A stretch of DNA of 28,104 nucleotides, taken from NCBI GenBank assembly GCA_024364805.1, contig CM044505.1, positions 40,779,486 through 40,807,589 of the forward strand, written 5' to 3'. Every line of letters starts with the position of its first letter. Positions within the stretch are counted from its first letter, which is position 1. Source of the DNA: Euprymna scolopes (lineage: Eukaryota; Mollusca; Cephalopoda; Sepiida; Sepiolidae). The position numbers were made by a program, and so were the translations under genes. Shown in pieces: positions 11,101 through 20,444 of the stretch. The notes beneath the pieces are model-generated. The model had not been told where the DNA came from. It worked only from the letters and a program-made list of their open reading frames with translations, and made no database searches.

Positions 11101-11429
11101 TTTTGCATAATGGGTCTTATTTAGAGAGAGAGAGAATATTATATATTTGAATATTCATATTGGGGTGAGATATATCGGTATATTTAAGAGACACGGGGAC
11201 ATGTAATACACGATGAGAGGGGGATAGAAGAGAGATACATTTATACAGTTTTGTGAATGTTTCTATAACATATATACTAGAGAGGAGAAGGGTTATCAGT
11301 TCTTATGACACAAGGGGGAACAGTCATTTCTTATGATAGAGATGGATACATTACTTAGATGGTTTATACACAAAGTTCATTATAGATGAGTGAGACAATG
11401 TTCGTATAAATGATTCACAATTTGCTTGT
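11101..11429. other. G-skewed unassigned DNA
   Basis: A short (AGAG)n run begins the stretch. The plus strand then carries many G runs (GGGG, GAGAGGGGGAT, GAGGAGAAGGG) with few C. No gene was recognised. Polypurine blocks at 11215-11240 and 11280-11295 resemble polypurine tracts but no matching element end was identified. Confidence 0.4.
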
Positions 11430-12080
11430 TGAGAAAGACGACAACGAAGACGGCAGTTACAAAATGATGAGATGTTTATTACTTCGACCGGTCAATGAAG
11501 ACATCCAGAAGTTCAAAGTCACTACATGATTTCAACTTCTAACCCTTCGCTTCCAAAGGGGGATTCGATCCGACTTGACTCTCCTGTCTGGCCCTGTCTG
11601 TCGACTCTCGACCATCTCTTCTCCTCTCTTCTGTTCTCTGTTTCTATCTCAAACTAGCAACTATATTGAGAACTCATCTCTCAGCAATGACGTCACCGCA
11701 TGACCAAAAACGTGCTTGATCGATCCCGTGGCCTGACATGCCTCACGTGTCTCGTTCGCACGTGTCCAGCCCATTTTGCAGACGGAATTCTTCTAACCTA
11801 TTTTCAGCCTAACCTATTTTTCAATATTTTTTCATTTTTTATTTTTCGCTTCTAGATAACCTTATTTTAATTCAATTTTCATAAACAGAATTGAATCATC
11901 AAATTCCTTTTCACAATAACATTTCTAAACAATCGAATTCCTTTTCCAACAAATATATCTGCTATTTTATTTTAAAACTAACAATGGGAATGCTTTCCTG
12001 AATCTTAATTCCAAATTCTCGATCTATCTTATCTCATTTTTACTTCCTTACAAGAACAGGGGACTTGTTCTTGTAACAAT
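11430..12080. other. Less AT-rich block with promoter-like motifs
   Basis: This block is richer in GC and pyrimidine (CTCTCC/TCTCTTC at 11575-11645) than its surroundings. It contains a perfect CRE (TGACGTCA, 11688-11695) and two CACGTG E-boxes (11744-11749 and 11759-11764). It could be a host regulatory region or a piece of a long terminal repeat. I see no transcript start or coding sequence that would decide. Confidence 0.35.
12048..12076. repeat. 11-bp stem, 7-nt loop hairpin
   Basis: TTACAAGAACA (12048-12058) is the exact reverse complement of TGTTCTTGTAA (12066-12076), around the loop GGGGACT. No T-run follows that would suggest a terminator. Its role is unknown. Confidence 0.85.
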
Positions 12081-12902
12081 TCGTGGTCTAATCTACAAAT
12101 CTAAAATTGGCCTTACTCGACATTAAAAAATTACAATATTATCCTGTGTCATCTTTACAAGAAGAAAGTTTTATGTCACACATGTGTACTTTCATGCAAG
12201 ACTAAAGCTAGATTAAAGTCATCTACGTATACACAACCGCACAGCACTTAACTTAACATATATACTAATGTATATAGATTTATTCATTTATTCAATAAGG
12301 ATGATACATAAGTTAGGGGTGTAGGATAATTAAGAAATCTTTATATCATGGTATTTCGAAGCATAATGCTTCTCATAAGTGGAGGGGAGAATATGTTAGG
12401 TAACATAATAGGGATGCGACGTCTAGCGATAGTTACATTAGGAGCGAAATAATTGTGCAGTGAGCGATAAAATATTGAGACTGTTTGGGGTGGGAGAAGT
12501 TAAGTTATCTGTGATATATATAAGAAGACAGGTGTTTAACATATTTGTTATGCTGAGTTTATTATATATATTGGGGTAATATAGGGTAAGTGAATTGAAA
12601 GATGATGCTTATTTAATCATATGTTTTAGCTATGGAATGAATTAAAATAGGGGGTTTATGCCATATCCGTGTATTTTAGTGGGGGTATCGGAAATTAAAA
12701 CTTAGCATTTAAATGAAGTATAATTATTAGGAACAATAATATAATAAAATCATAACGGTGAGGGGGGATGAATTATTAAGGATACCTAATATTTTTAAGT
12801 GAATAAGATAGAGGATATGGAGATGGTAGAATAAGGGGATAAAAATACAAAGTAATATGGGTATGAAAATATAAAAAGTATATAAATGATAGAGGTATAA
12901 TA
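12081..12902. other. Strongly G-over-C plus strand, no gene
   Basis: From about 12290 to 12900 the plus strand is rich in A, T and G with very little C, including GGGG runs at 12577, 12650, 12685 and 12760. I tested the idea of inserted mitochondrial DNA and found no recognisable mitochondrial protein in any frame. No repeat ends were seen. Confidence 0.45.
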
Positions 12903-13309
12903 AATAACTTTTGGCATAATTCGTAATCGCCTCACTACTCTGGATGTATCCGGTTCGTTGCGTAACAGTTTAAATTTACAGAAATGGTCACGCATCTCTG
13001 ATTCATTTTTCGCCGTAATATTCAATGAGTGATCTTGTATCTTTCGAGGCAGAAAATTGTCCTCCATCATTGCTCCGTGTGCGATTACCACGATTAATCC
13101 CTTTGTGCCTAAACACAAAAAAAAACGCTTCTTTTATCGCCGACATCAACTTTTTCCCCTTTTCCCCACCCTCACCAATCGGCACATGTATGACGTCATT
13201 CGCCCCTTGGCTTCAATCCTGCATCATCTAAAAAATAAGAAAAAGTAGAATGTGTTACGATCTAATAGATTTTCTTATCACCTACATGATCTCTAATTCT
13301 GATTTCATA
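12903..13309. other. Unassigned block with overlapping reverse frames
   Basis: Two reverse frames (12795-13118 and 13003-13185) cover this less AT-rich stretch. The first contains DNFLPRKIQDHSLNITAKNE and RRLRIMPK, polar sequence unlike the AT-driven frames elsewhere. I do not recognise a family and see no start or splice support. A perfect CRE palindrome lies at 13191-13198. A CCCTG-TTGAGT-CAGGG hairpin lies at 13326-13341, just beyond. Confidence 0.3.
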
Positions 13310-13791
13310 GCGACGCTTACAGCTGCCCTGTTGAGTCAGGGCACCGCTTTATCGCTTTTTCCTTCTTTCTCCGGTGTTTTTCGGGCCCTGTTCGTCACAA
13401 CATCTGTATACAGATGCATATATTGTTGGCGTCCTTCCGTCTAGATAGACGATGGAGAATCGCGCCTGAAGGTTCTCATGAGTGGTTGCAACTGTTGCTG
13501 TGACTGAACAGACCTATGCGGGAGCGTGAGATTCTGTTGCACTTCCCGCAGAGATACCCTCTGTCATGCTTTGCCGATGCTGCTGCAGATGCTGTCCTTT
13601 TGCGCCTGGCTCTCTTCTCCCACTGTTCATCTCTTTTCTCCTCGCTCAGCCGGACACATTTCTTGACTTCGACCTTCCAGCATAGAATTCAAGGTCAACA
13701 GGGTTGATGTTGCCGGATTTTAAGTCCCGTTTGCACACATCCTTAAATCTGAAGAGTGGTCTACCGGTTGGTCTACTGCCATGTATATATC

Positions 13792-13800
<9 letters not shown>
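13310..13800 (-). mobile_element. LINE 3' end, third family, reverse strand
   Basis: The reverse strand from about 13795 encodes the C-terminal tail of a non-LTR retrotransposon and then runs into a 3' untranslated region toward 13310. The C-terminal block order (GRPLFRFKDVCKRDLKSGNI, then an Arg/Lys-rich helix, then a Cys/His finger) is a known layout of a LINE group related to, but distinct from, the element at 9232-11100. The upstream side is cut at the (TA)n tract (13794-13826), so only the last ~100 codons remain. Confidence 0.75.
13476..13795 (-). pseudogene. C-terminal zinc-finger tail of a LINE ORF2
   Basis: Reading from 13795 downward gives RPLFRFKDVCKRDLKSGNI, a degraded middle with one or more frame changes, then WEKRARRKRTASAAA and GYLCGKCNRISRSRIGLFSH, ending at a TGA at 13476-13478. 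The finger has C-x2-C, a hydrophobic GLFSH core and a second pair H..C, typical of the nucleic-acid-binding tail of such elements. The RT domain itself is missing. Base composition is much less AT-rich than the surroundings, suggesting a younger insertion than the LINEs at 2140-5895. Confidence 0.75.

Positions 13801-13827
<27 letters not shown>
13794..13827. repeat. (TA)n microsatellite
   Basis: A short pure AT dinucleotide tract marks the 5' truncation point of the LINE fragment. Confidence 0.95.
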
Positions 13828-13828
<1 letters not shown>

Positions 13829-14194
13829 CCAAAATATTAATGTATAAACATTCCTGTTGTTAAGAGTTGTGATATTATGTTGAACAAAGATGGCGGCGTA
13901 GTTAAAATCAGATCTTTACTGTAATTGGCAGTAACCAAGATGGTGGCCAAGAATCAAATGCGGTCCGTGACTTATTTAGCGACACACTGATTGAATCCGG
14001 AATTAGAAAATATTTATACTAACTTTGAAAGGTTTTCATTGGTTGTTTAGCACAGCCGGCGGTTATAAAAATGATTGGCGAATCCACTGGTCTCATACCT
14101 CCAAATAGTAGTCAAAAACAGTTTACACGACCCCGTTTTTGATATAATGGAAAAATCTTTTCGGATTTAATTTTGGTTTGACTTGAGAAAGAAA
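13828..14194. other. Unassigned DNA with two YY1-like motifs
   Basis: AAGATGGCGGC (13887-13897) matches the YY1 core, and CAAGATGGTGGCC about 45 bp later is a near match. No adjacent start of transcription or first exon could be identified, so regulatory activity is unproven. Confidence 0.35.
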
Positions 14195-14555
14195 AAGAAA
14201 ATCTATACTCCTATAAATCTGGTTTTCTTTTGTGTGTATCGATATTCATATTAAAAACCCTCTTTTCTATTTATTTAAAAAGGAAATACAATTTTCTTAT
14301 ATCTGTGTTGTGGAATTTCATTCACTAGCAAATGAATCTAGCTAATTTGCATATTCTTTTAAACATTCATTTTAATTAATTCTCTATTAGTTGCTTCGTT
14401 TTTTTAATGGGATAATCATATTTAGTAAACTATTGCCTGTAATTATATTCATTCAGATATTCTACATGATTTATGCTTGCATAATATTTTATAAGTTTAT
14501 AGTAAACACAAAATTGTTTCCTTATATATTTATGTATACGTATATATTTTTGTTA

Positions 14556-14600
<45 letters not shown>

Positions 14601-15010
14601 GAACGTGTCTGTGTGTCTGTCTGTGTGTCTGGATGCAAGTCTGTTTGTCTGTGTACATTTCTCTACACGATAACTCTGTCAATTTTTAGTCTACAGACTC
14701 GAAATTTGATATACAGGCTACTGAGATTTAGGGAAATCTATGTGATCGCTTTTCGGACAGAAATTTGGCTGTTAAGGAGTCAAAATTCAACGATTTGATT
14801 TTTGAGAACTCTACTCAACTCCTCCAACAATTTTGGGTCTAAACACTTGAAATTTTAGATATAGGGTCCTTAGACATGGAGCTAACTTGATTAGAGCCCT
14901 AAACAATAAATGTTAAGGGGTCATAATAGGGGCCAAAGTTTTTTAAAAAATACCCTTTTTTTTGCTCTGCATACACCTCAAACCCGGAAAACGCCGAGCA
15001 CCCATGCTAG
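14195..15010 (+). repeat. Interspersed repeat A, copy 1
   Basis: The unit matches, in inverted orientation, 20521-21540. Shared landmarks include a TTTTCTTTTGTGTGTATCGA-like phrase, AAAACCCTCTTTTCTATTTA, TCTACATGATTTATGCTTGC, a (TA)n tract, GAACGTGTCTGTGTGTCTG, AACTCTGTCAATTTT, ACACTTGAAATTTTAGATAT, and TTTTTTTGCTC followed by CATACACCTC. It ends in CCCGGAAAACGCCGAGCACC followed by CATGCTAG (3' CTAG at 15007-15010). A middle segment present in the partner copy is absent here. It may be a Helitron-like non-autonomous element or a composite repeat. Confidence 0.7.
14560..14597. repeat. (TA)n microsatellite inside repeat A
   Basis: A pure AT dinucleotide run lies at the same internal position as TA/TATG-rich sequence in the partner copy near 21190-21205. 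Confidence 0.9.
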
Positions 15011-15014
15011 TATA

Positions 15015-15268
15015 TCTATAAAAGTAAACGTTTCTGTGTGTCTGTCTGTGTGTCTGTCTGTGTACATTTCTCTACGCAATAACTCTGTCAATTTTACGTC
15101 TACAAGACTCGAAATTTAATATACAGGCTACTGAGATTTGGGAAAATCTATGTGATCGCTTTTCGGCCAGAAATTTGGCTGTTAATTTGTCAAAATTTAA
15201 CAGTTTGACCTTTGAGAACTCTACCAAATTCCTCCGACAATTTTGGGTCTAAACACTTGAAATTTTTA
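15015..15268 (+). repeat. Interspersed repeat A, copy 2 (partial)
   Basis: It starts four bases after the CTAG of copy 1 with TCTATAAAAGTAAACGTTTC and repeats the GTGTCTGTCTGTG tract, AACTCTGTCAATTTTACGTC and the following ~200 bp of copy 1 (14597-14855) in the same direction. Similarity stops at about 15268, where Copia-like sequence begins. The head-to-tail arrangement suggests insertion next to the end of copy 1. Confidence 0.75.
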
Positions 15269-15269
15269 C

Positions 15270-15750
15270 AGTGTTGTCGCAGTTTGAGGTGAGTAATATA
15301 TCGTCAACCCAAAGGACCAAAATCAACAATTTATTACCTACTTTTTGGTATACATGCACGCGTCTACGGGACATTGCTTTAATTCCTGTTCTATTAAATA
15401 ATTATGGAGTGTTAAATTCCAATTGTGTTCATTTTGTTTTAGTCCATATAACGAGTTATGCAATTTTCATACGCAATTTTTATTTTTGATTTTAAATCCC
15501 TCTGGAGTGTAAATATAGATTTCACAGTCAATCGGAGCATTTATATAAGCATTTTTTACATCCATTTGATGTAATTTTTAATCGTATTAAGCGGCAAGTT
15601 GTAATAAAATTCTAATTGTCGTTAAATTTGTCGTTGGTGAAAATGTTGTAAAATATTCCACTCCAGAAATTTGTGAAAATCCTTTTGCAACAAATATTGC
15701 TTTAAAAGTTTCACTGCCAGAAGCTTTTGGAAAAAAAACAGCATGAAGAA
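15270..15750 (-). mobile_element. Fossil Ty1/Copia retrotransposon, pol fragment
   Basis: The reverse strand carries the N-terminal half of a Copia-type reverse transcriptase. Readable family blocks in order are FVAKGFSQ, a TFSP block, LHQMDVKNAYINAPI (motif A region), YTPEGFK and LYGLKQ. Only this segment of pol is present. No gag, protease, integrase, RNase H or terminal repeats are seen nearby, and several breaks show it is long dead. One side abuts repeat A copy 2 at about 15268. The divergence suggests an old insertion. Confidence 0.75.
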
Positions 15751-16474
15751 ATTATATTTTTATCTGTTATGTTTCGATTTACTAATTAATCTTGCTTAAC
15801 ATGTTATTTCTCAAGAAGGAACTGTAATTAAAAGGTTAATTTAAATAGTATTAATTTTTATTTATCTTCATTCCATACTCGTTATATCAATAATTTAAAT
15901 TTTAAATTTATCTTTTAAATTCTTATCATTATACAAGTATTTTATTTTTATCTTTCCTCTCCATTATCATTCGTAATATCCTTACGTTCTTATGGGCATA
16001 AATGTATTTTGTCAATACTTATCAATTCATCAATTTATCGAAATTCCATGAGTTCGTATTTTAATATTTTAACTTTAGTATTTATTAATCATCTTTTAAA
16101 CTTATAGTTCTAACATTATCTTATTTATAAGAATCTCAGTTCAATTTCTCACTTAGTTTTCTTCAACTTTATATTTTGATTAAATCTAACCAAATCTGTT
16201 TGTCTCCATGTCTTGCATTTACTTGTTAGATTTTTATTTTTATTCTTATGTTATTGAAATTACTCAGGTGTTATTTTATTCCCCATAACGATCATTAAGT
16301 TTAAACTTACTCCTATTTCTCCTATTTAGATTATAATTATTTCACTTTCTATATATGAAGTTGATTATCTAATAAGTTATTTATTTATTGCACCATTTTA
16401 CAAGCTTTAAATACTCGTTTCACACTCACAATATTCATTTTACTTTTTTTTATTTTTTTAATCAGGTTTTAGGC
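15751..16474. other. AT-rich DNA, likely 3' flank of the Penelope-like element
   Basis: No coding motif was found. On the reverse strand this follows the Penelope-like coding remnant, so part may be its 3' untranslated region. The forward frame at 16388-16762 is antisense to that element and is not a gene. Confidence 0.4.
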
Positions 16475-16966
16475 GTGATAACAGGAATTGATTTCTATGA
16501 AGACAGCTTTGTACAACATCTAACACTTTGTTTAGAATTCACTATGTGGTATGCCTCAAGTAAGCATAAAGTACATCTGTTTAATTTACTCAGTTTATAC
16601 TTGTTAGCTTTATCTACTATGCTTTCAATTTCTTTTTTATTTTTACGTAGTTCCTCAACCCAATCACCTAATTCATTTGTGTTCTTCTTATTAGATTTAA
16701 TAATTATCTTGTATATATTTATCTCTATTATTATCATTATTCCGATTCGGTCCATTCGCTGATCCAATTATAAATGATGCAAAATTGTTTTGCTATCTGT
16801 TATTAAAAAAAACATTCAGTTTCCCCAAGTATATTTTTTACTATTATCAACTTAACTTCACATATGTATACACTATCAGAAATTAAGCAATTTCCCTCAA
16901 ATGGACATTCATTAGGTATTTTACAGTTACAGTTTTTCTCCAAATTTAGCTCACTTAATTCAATCC

Positions 16967-17008
<42 letters not shown>

Positions 17009-17052
17009 CATCATCATTATTATTATTATTATCATTATTATTAATTCAATCC

Positions 17053-17085
<33 letters not shown>

Positions 17086-17500
17086 CATCATCATCATCAT
17101 CATTATTATTATTATTATCATTATTATTATTATTATCATTATTATTATTATTATTATTCACTATTTTGTTTATTTACCATTATTATAACATATTATAGTA
17201 TTACCTAGATTGGTAGCAGTTGATAATGAAAGTGTAACTGTGCTCTTATTAATTATTTTACTTTATCTATTCTCTGGGGAAAGGTTCTTATCAATTATTT
17301 GTAAAACTCTTTAAGAATATTATTTTGTATATGTTCACTTACAGGAGTTTTAAACCAGATTTGTTTTTGCGTCTATTCCTCTTATTCTTAATATCATTAT
17401 TACTATTGTATGTCACTTTATTATTTTTAATTTCATTCTTTTTTTGTCTCTATTATTATTTTATACCTATTTTTATATATATATGCAGTGAAAGGAAGAA
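16475..17500 (-). mobile_element. Penelope-like retroelement, C-terminal part with GIY-YIG-type region
   Basis: On the reverse strand, blocks typical of the end of Penelope-like ORFs occur in order. IWFKTPVSEHI (about 17370) corresponds to the common IWFNPPF region. LQIIDKNL and IINKSTVTLS (17230-17310) follow. CNCKIPNECPFEGNCLISDS (about 16880-16940) is the Cys-rich lead-in to the GIY-YIG nuclease. RCTLCLLEAYHIVNS (about 16530-16575) corresponds to the conserved RCxLCLxEK region, and KLSS then ends the readable part near 16490. Penelope-like elements encode an RT plus this nuclease. The RT core was not found here. The copy is broken. An (AAT)n microsatellite separates the linker from the Cys-rich block. 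Confidence 0.75.
16967..17157. repeat. (ATT)n/(ATC)n microsatellite with an 86-bp tandem duplication
   Basis: Two stretches of ATT/ATC repeats each begin with CAATCCTATT (16961 and 17047), a spacing of 86 bp. The microsatellite and its non-repetitive lead were therefore duplicated together. On the reverse strand it lies within the Penelope-like element and encodes poly-Asn/Asp in one frame. Confidence 0.9.
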
Positions 17501-17934
17501 AAAACGTAAGGAATAAAAATAGGCCTTGATATAATAATAGGAATAAAAAGAATGAAACTATAATTTGAATGATGTAGTTTAGTATTTTGGAAATAAGTTA
17601 ATTAATTAAGTAAACAAATTGGGAAAAATAATTATTAAATTAAAAATATACAAAATATTAAATTAATATTAAAATAGGTAATTGGTTGAAATATCATTTA
17701 AAAAGTAGAAATACGAAAATGGGCGATTACTAAATTCAGAGGCTACAGAATAAGCAAAAACCAAAAAGAAAATATAAGAGTGATATAATAATTAAAATAT
17801 CCAAATGGTTATGAAACAACTGTAAAGCATAAGAAAATACACAAAATGATGTTCTTATTTTATTTTTTTGTCTTGATTTTTGCGATAATATTACATACAT
17901 ATATAAATGTATACGTATATGTGTAGATACATGT
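17501..17934. other. AT-rich spacer between Penelope-like and hAT elements
   Basis: Nothing was recognised. TATA/TGTA-rich simple sequence occurs at 17893-17940. Confidence 0.5.
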
Positions 17935-17942
17935 ATATATAC
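17935..17942. repeat. 8-bp target-site duplication, left
   Basis: ATATATAC immediately precedes the CAG end at 17943 and is repeated exactly at 20445-20452. Eight base pairs is the hAT superfamily duplication length. The AT-rich sequence gives some chance of coincidence. Confidence 0.65.
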
Positions 17943-18289
17943 CAGTTTTAGGACGATTAATCGGAATCAGGAATCGGAAAAATCGGAACTTTTGGGGTTA
18001 TCGGAATCAGTATCGGATTCGGTATCGGATTCGGAGAAAATATAGTCTAATTTCCGATTCTAAACCGATTCCTAAAAATTTTTAAATAAAAAATGAAAAA
18101 GATACAGATTATATTTTTATTAAAAGTTGTTCCTTTACAACAGAGGACTGAGAAGGGCCCCACAGTGGGTTATTAATCTCATTTACAGATTTCGCATTGA
18201 TTAGCAGAGTTTTATTTATTTTATTTATTTATTAAGAGATAACTTGACTATTACTTTTGTAATCATTTTGCATTTATTCGCTAAAATAC

Positions 18290-18420
18290 CTATGTTCCCT
18301 CATCCGAGGAAGTTCGTATAATAATTAAAATGTTTTTAATGCTCTGGGCGGGGGTGGTTAAATTTCGTTGGCACAAGCTGTACATTGGGGTGTTTATCAT
18401 CGGCTTCTTCTGAAATAGTT
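18290..18420 (-). pseudogene. Possible BED zinc-finger remnant of hAT transposase
   Basis: Read on the reverse strand, one frame gives a PQCTACANEI block (18390-18360) with C-x2-C, followed by ALKTF and LLYELP. That recalls the QCxxCxxEI...LxxHL...H layout of BED fingers at the start of hAT transposases. Stops interrupt it and the His pair is not convincing. The context inside hAT-like ends makes it plausible, but this is a weak call. Confidence 0.25.
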
Positions 18421-19169
18421 AAAGTTTTATGGCACCTCTTCGGACAGAAGGAAATCATTCGCGGCTGTAGCAATTATTATTTCAAGCATATGTGAAAACC
18501 CATTCCCAGATGTAGACTTTCCAAACCTAATTTAATTTGTTTTTATTAGTTTTATTTTAAGCAAAGTAAATATTCGAGAGTTCACTTGCCTATTCAATAT
18601 CACAGATTTTAAAAAAGCTTTTTGCACCTATGTGATAAATGGCCATACAGTGTCTATTAGAGACTTCACACTTTAATATAAAATATTTAACATGCTTGGA
18701 ATTTTTTCTGACGCTAGTTTTGTCTGATCACCACATCCTTTGAAATATTTCATGTTTCCTTATATTTTGTTTTGTTTTGGCACAAGTTAAAATATAGATG
18801 AAAATCTCACAGGTTTATCAAAACTTTGGATAGCAAACATTGAGAAGTTTGTTAACTTAAAAAAAAAATTTTATTTACATTTAAAATAGCCAGAACATAT
18901 GAGATTCTACTTTTTAGGTGATTATGTGTGAGCACACTGAAACGTTATTTATGAATTTAGAATGGGGTTCAGTTGTGCATTTAAATATAATATAAACTGA
19001 TTCTATTTCGGCACATTATAACTTTTTAAGCAGTTAAGTCATTTTTACCACTAATTCTAAGGCCGATCAGCAAAATCGTAAAATCACATGTAATTGCTAT
19101 ATTTTTTGTTTTGCCACCTATACTTAGGGTTAGTAGTAGGAAAGGAGCGTGTTTTTTATAACTTTTAAC
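18421..19169. other. hAT interior, nothing else recognised
   Basis: This is AT-rich sequence without a readable transposase catalytic domain on either strand. The reverse frame at 19026-19223 has no known motif. Confidence 0.45.
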
Positions 19170-19815
19170 AATACTATACGTTAATATGATAGCGTGTCTG
19201 TTATTTTTGTGTGTGTGTGTCACGATTAAATCCGAGTGACTGTTGTTTAATTGTTATGGATTCCCATTTCTTATAAGAAATAATTTTACCAAGAATTATT
19301 CATAAGTTTTATTTCCGGTTTAAATTATAGCTGATGACACTTAAGTCACCTATTTTTATAAATTATTTTACCAAGAATACTTCCCAAGTTTTGGTTTCGA
19401 TTTCGATTATAGCTGATGGAACTCTAGTAATCCATTTATGTTTATAAATAATTTCATCAAGAATTCTTCATAAATTTTGGTTTCGGTTTCGATTATAGCT
19501 GAAGGAACCCAAACCTAAGTCATGTGAATATATTTTTTTCTTTTTGAAATCGCAACTTTATAATATATAAAAATCGATAGAACATTAACTCTATAATGAT
19601 ATATACGAAATCTGCAAGAATTAAAATATCATATTACGTGTACTTTACGACCTGGCTACGCCGGGCGTCTCTGCTAGCTTAGATAAATACTTTTGCAGTT
19701 TTAACAAGAGTTACAATAATATCAGAGCATCTCTATTTACGCCATGAATACCAACATCAATAGATTACATATGAATGAGTCCTCTGTAGAATTTCCACAG
19801 GTCCCGCTAGTTGTT
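19170..19815 (+). repeat. Interspersed repeat B, copy 1 (inside hAT)
   Basis: It matches, inverted, 24312-24900. Shared landmarks are a TGTGTGTC tract then ATCCGAGTGACT, the CAAGTTTTGGTTTCGATTTC module, GAAATCGCAACTTTATAATA, ATCGATAGAACATTAA, TCTGCAAGAATTAAAATAT, a CCTGGCTACGCCGGG hairpin, CTGCTAGCTTAGATAAATAC, and a further ~140 bp ending at a GTCCCGCTAG/TTGTTATTATT junction. It holds three tandem copies of an 80-bp module where the partner has one. Its insertion is younger than the hAT copy that contains it, assuming the hAT ends are correctly paired. Confidence 0.7.
19265..19512 (+). repeat. Three tandem copies of an 82-86-bp module
   Basis: Each copy contains (T/C)CAAGAAT, CATAAGTTTT/CCAAGTTTT, GGTTTCGATT and ATAGCTGA. 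The AAGAAT marks are at 19291, 19373 and 19459, giving spacings of 82 and 86 bp. The copies are diverged by point differences, so the array is not fresh. Confidence 0.85.
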
Positions 19816-20340
19816 GTTATTATTATTTGCATCTCGTTTCTGTTTTTGTTTTTTTACAGCAAAGCAAATCAATTTAATAACCCACCAAATTTATATAATT
19901 AAAATAAAATCAAAATATTCATAAAAGGAAGGCACATAATAGTTAACGAAACTCAACGTCCTCTCCACGTTAAAAATGGTTTTCTTAATAGTAACATTAT
20001 TACTTAGAAATTCGTTTGTAACAATGGGAGGGGGGTGTTATTAATATTTTGTACTTACATCGTTTTCTCATTTTACCTATCAATCGTCGACTATTTTCAA
20101 CTGTTTGTGAAAACTTTCAAGTAGCATGTTGTGCACTAAAGACGAACTGATACAATTTGGCTTGTTTAAAATAAAAATAAACCTTTTGTTGTCTTCCAAT
20201 TTGCAATACATTACAAAGAAAACATTTGAGAAAGAATATAGCCGAAAATTACCTGGGAGCTTATGTAATAATTTGAACATTTACAAAAAAAAAAAAAAAA
20301 CAACAACAACAAATCTCTAATTAAGTATTTATAAATATTA
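19816..20340. other. hAT interior, AT-rich
   Basis: No transposase fragment was recognised. An (A)n(CAA)n run lies at 20284-20311. Short open frames on both strands at 20080-20320 overlap each other and lack motifs. Confidence 0.45.
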
Positions 20341-20444
20341 AAAGAATCCGAATTGGTATCGTAAATCGAATCGAAATCGGAAATTTAGAAAGAATCGGTA
20401 ATTGGATCGGAATCGGGAAAAAGTTTTGAATCATTTCATCACTA

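Larger units (their letters stand above)
17943..20444. mobile_element. hAT-type DNA transposon, about 2.5 kb
   Basis: The left end reads CAGTTTTAGGACGATT and the right end, in reverse complement, TAGTGATGAAATGATT. These 16-bp imperfect inverted ends match at 9 of 16 positions, with most differences being transitions. Both ends are followed inward by dense ATCGGAATCGG-like subterminal repeats (17955-18075 and 20345-20420, opposite orientation). The flanks are an identical octamer. Subterminal repeats and 8-bp duplications are hallmarks of hAT elements. The interior has no intact transposase and is interrupted by repeat B (19170-19815), so this copy is non-autonomous. Confidence 0.65.

Noticed and set aside
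12290-12900. Inserted mitochondrial DNA, suggested by the strong G-over-C skew
   Set aside because: No mitochondrial protein, rRNA or tRNA could be read in any frame with either the standard or invertebrate mitochondrial code.
16388-16762. 124-codon hydrophobic forward ORF resembling a membrane protein
   Set aside because: It is antisense to the Penelope-like coding remnant, so its hydrophobicity reflects complementary codons.
16864-17208. Forward Leu/Tyr/His-rich ORF and reverse Asn/Asp-rich ORF
   Set aside because: Both are readings of the ATT/ATC microsatellite; the meaningful reverse-strand signal is the Penelope-like remnant around it.
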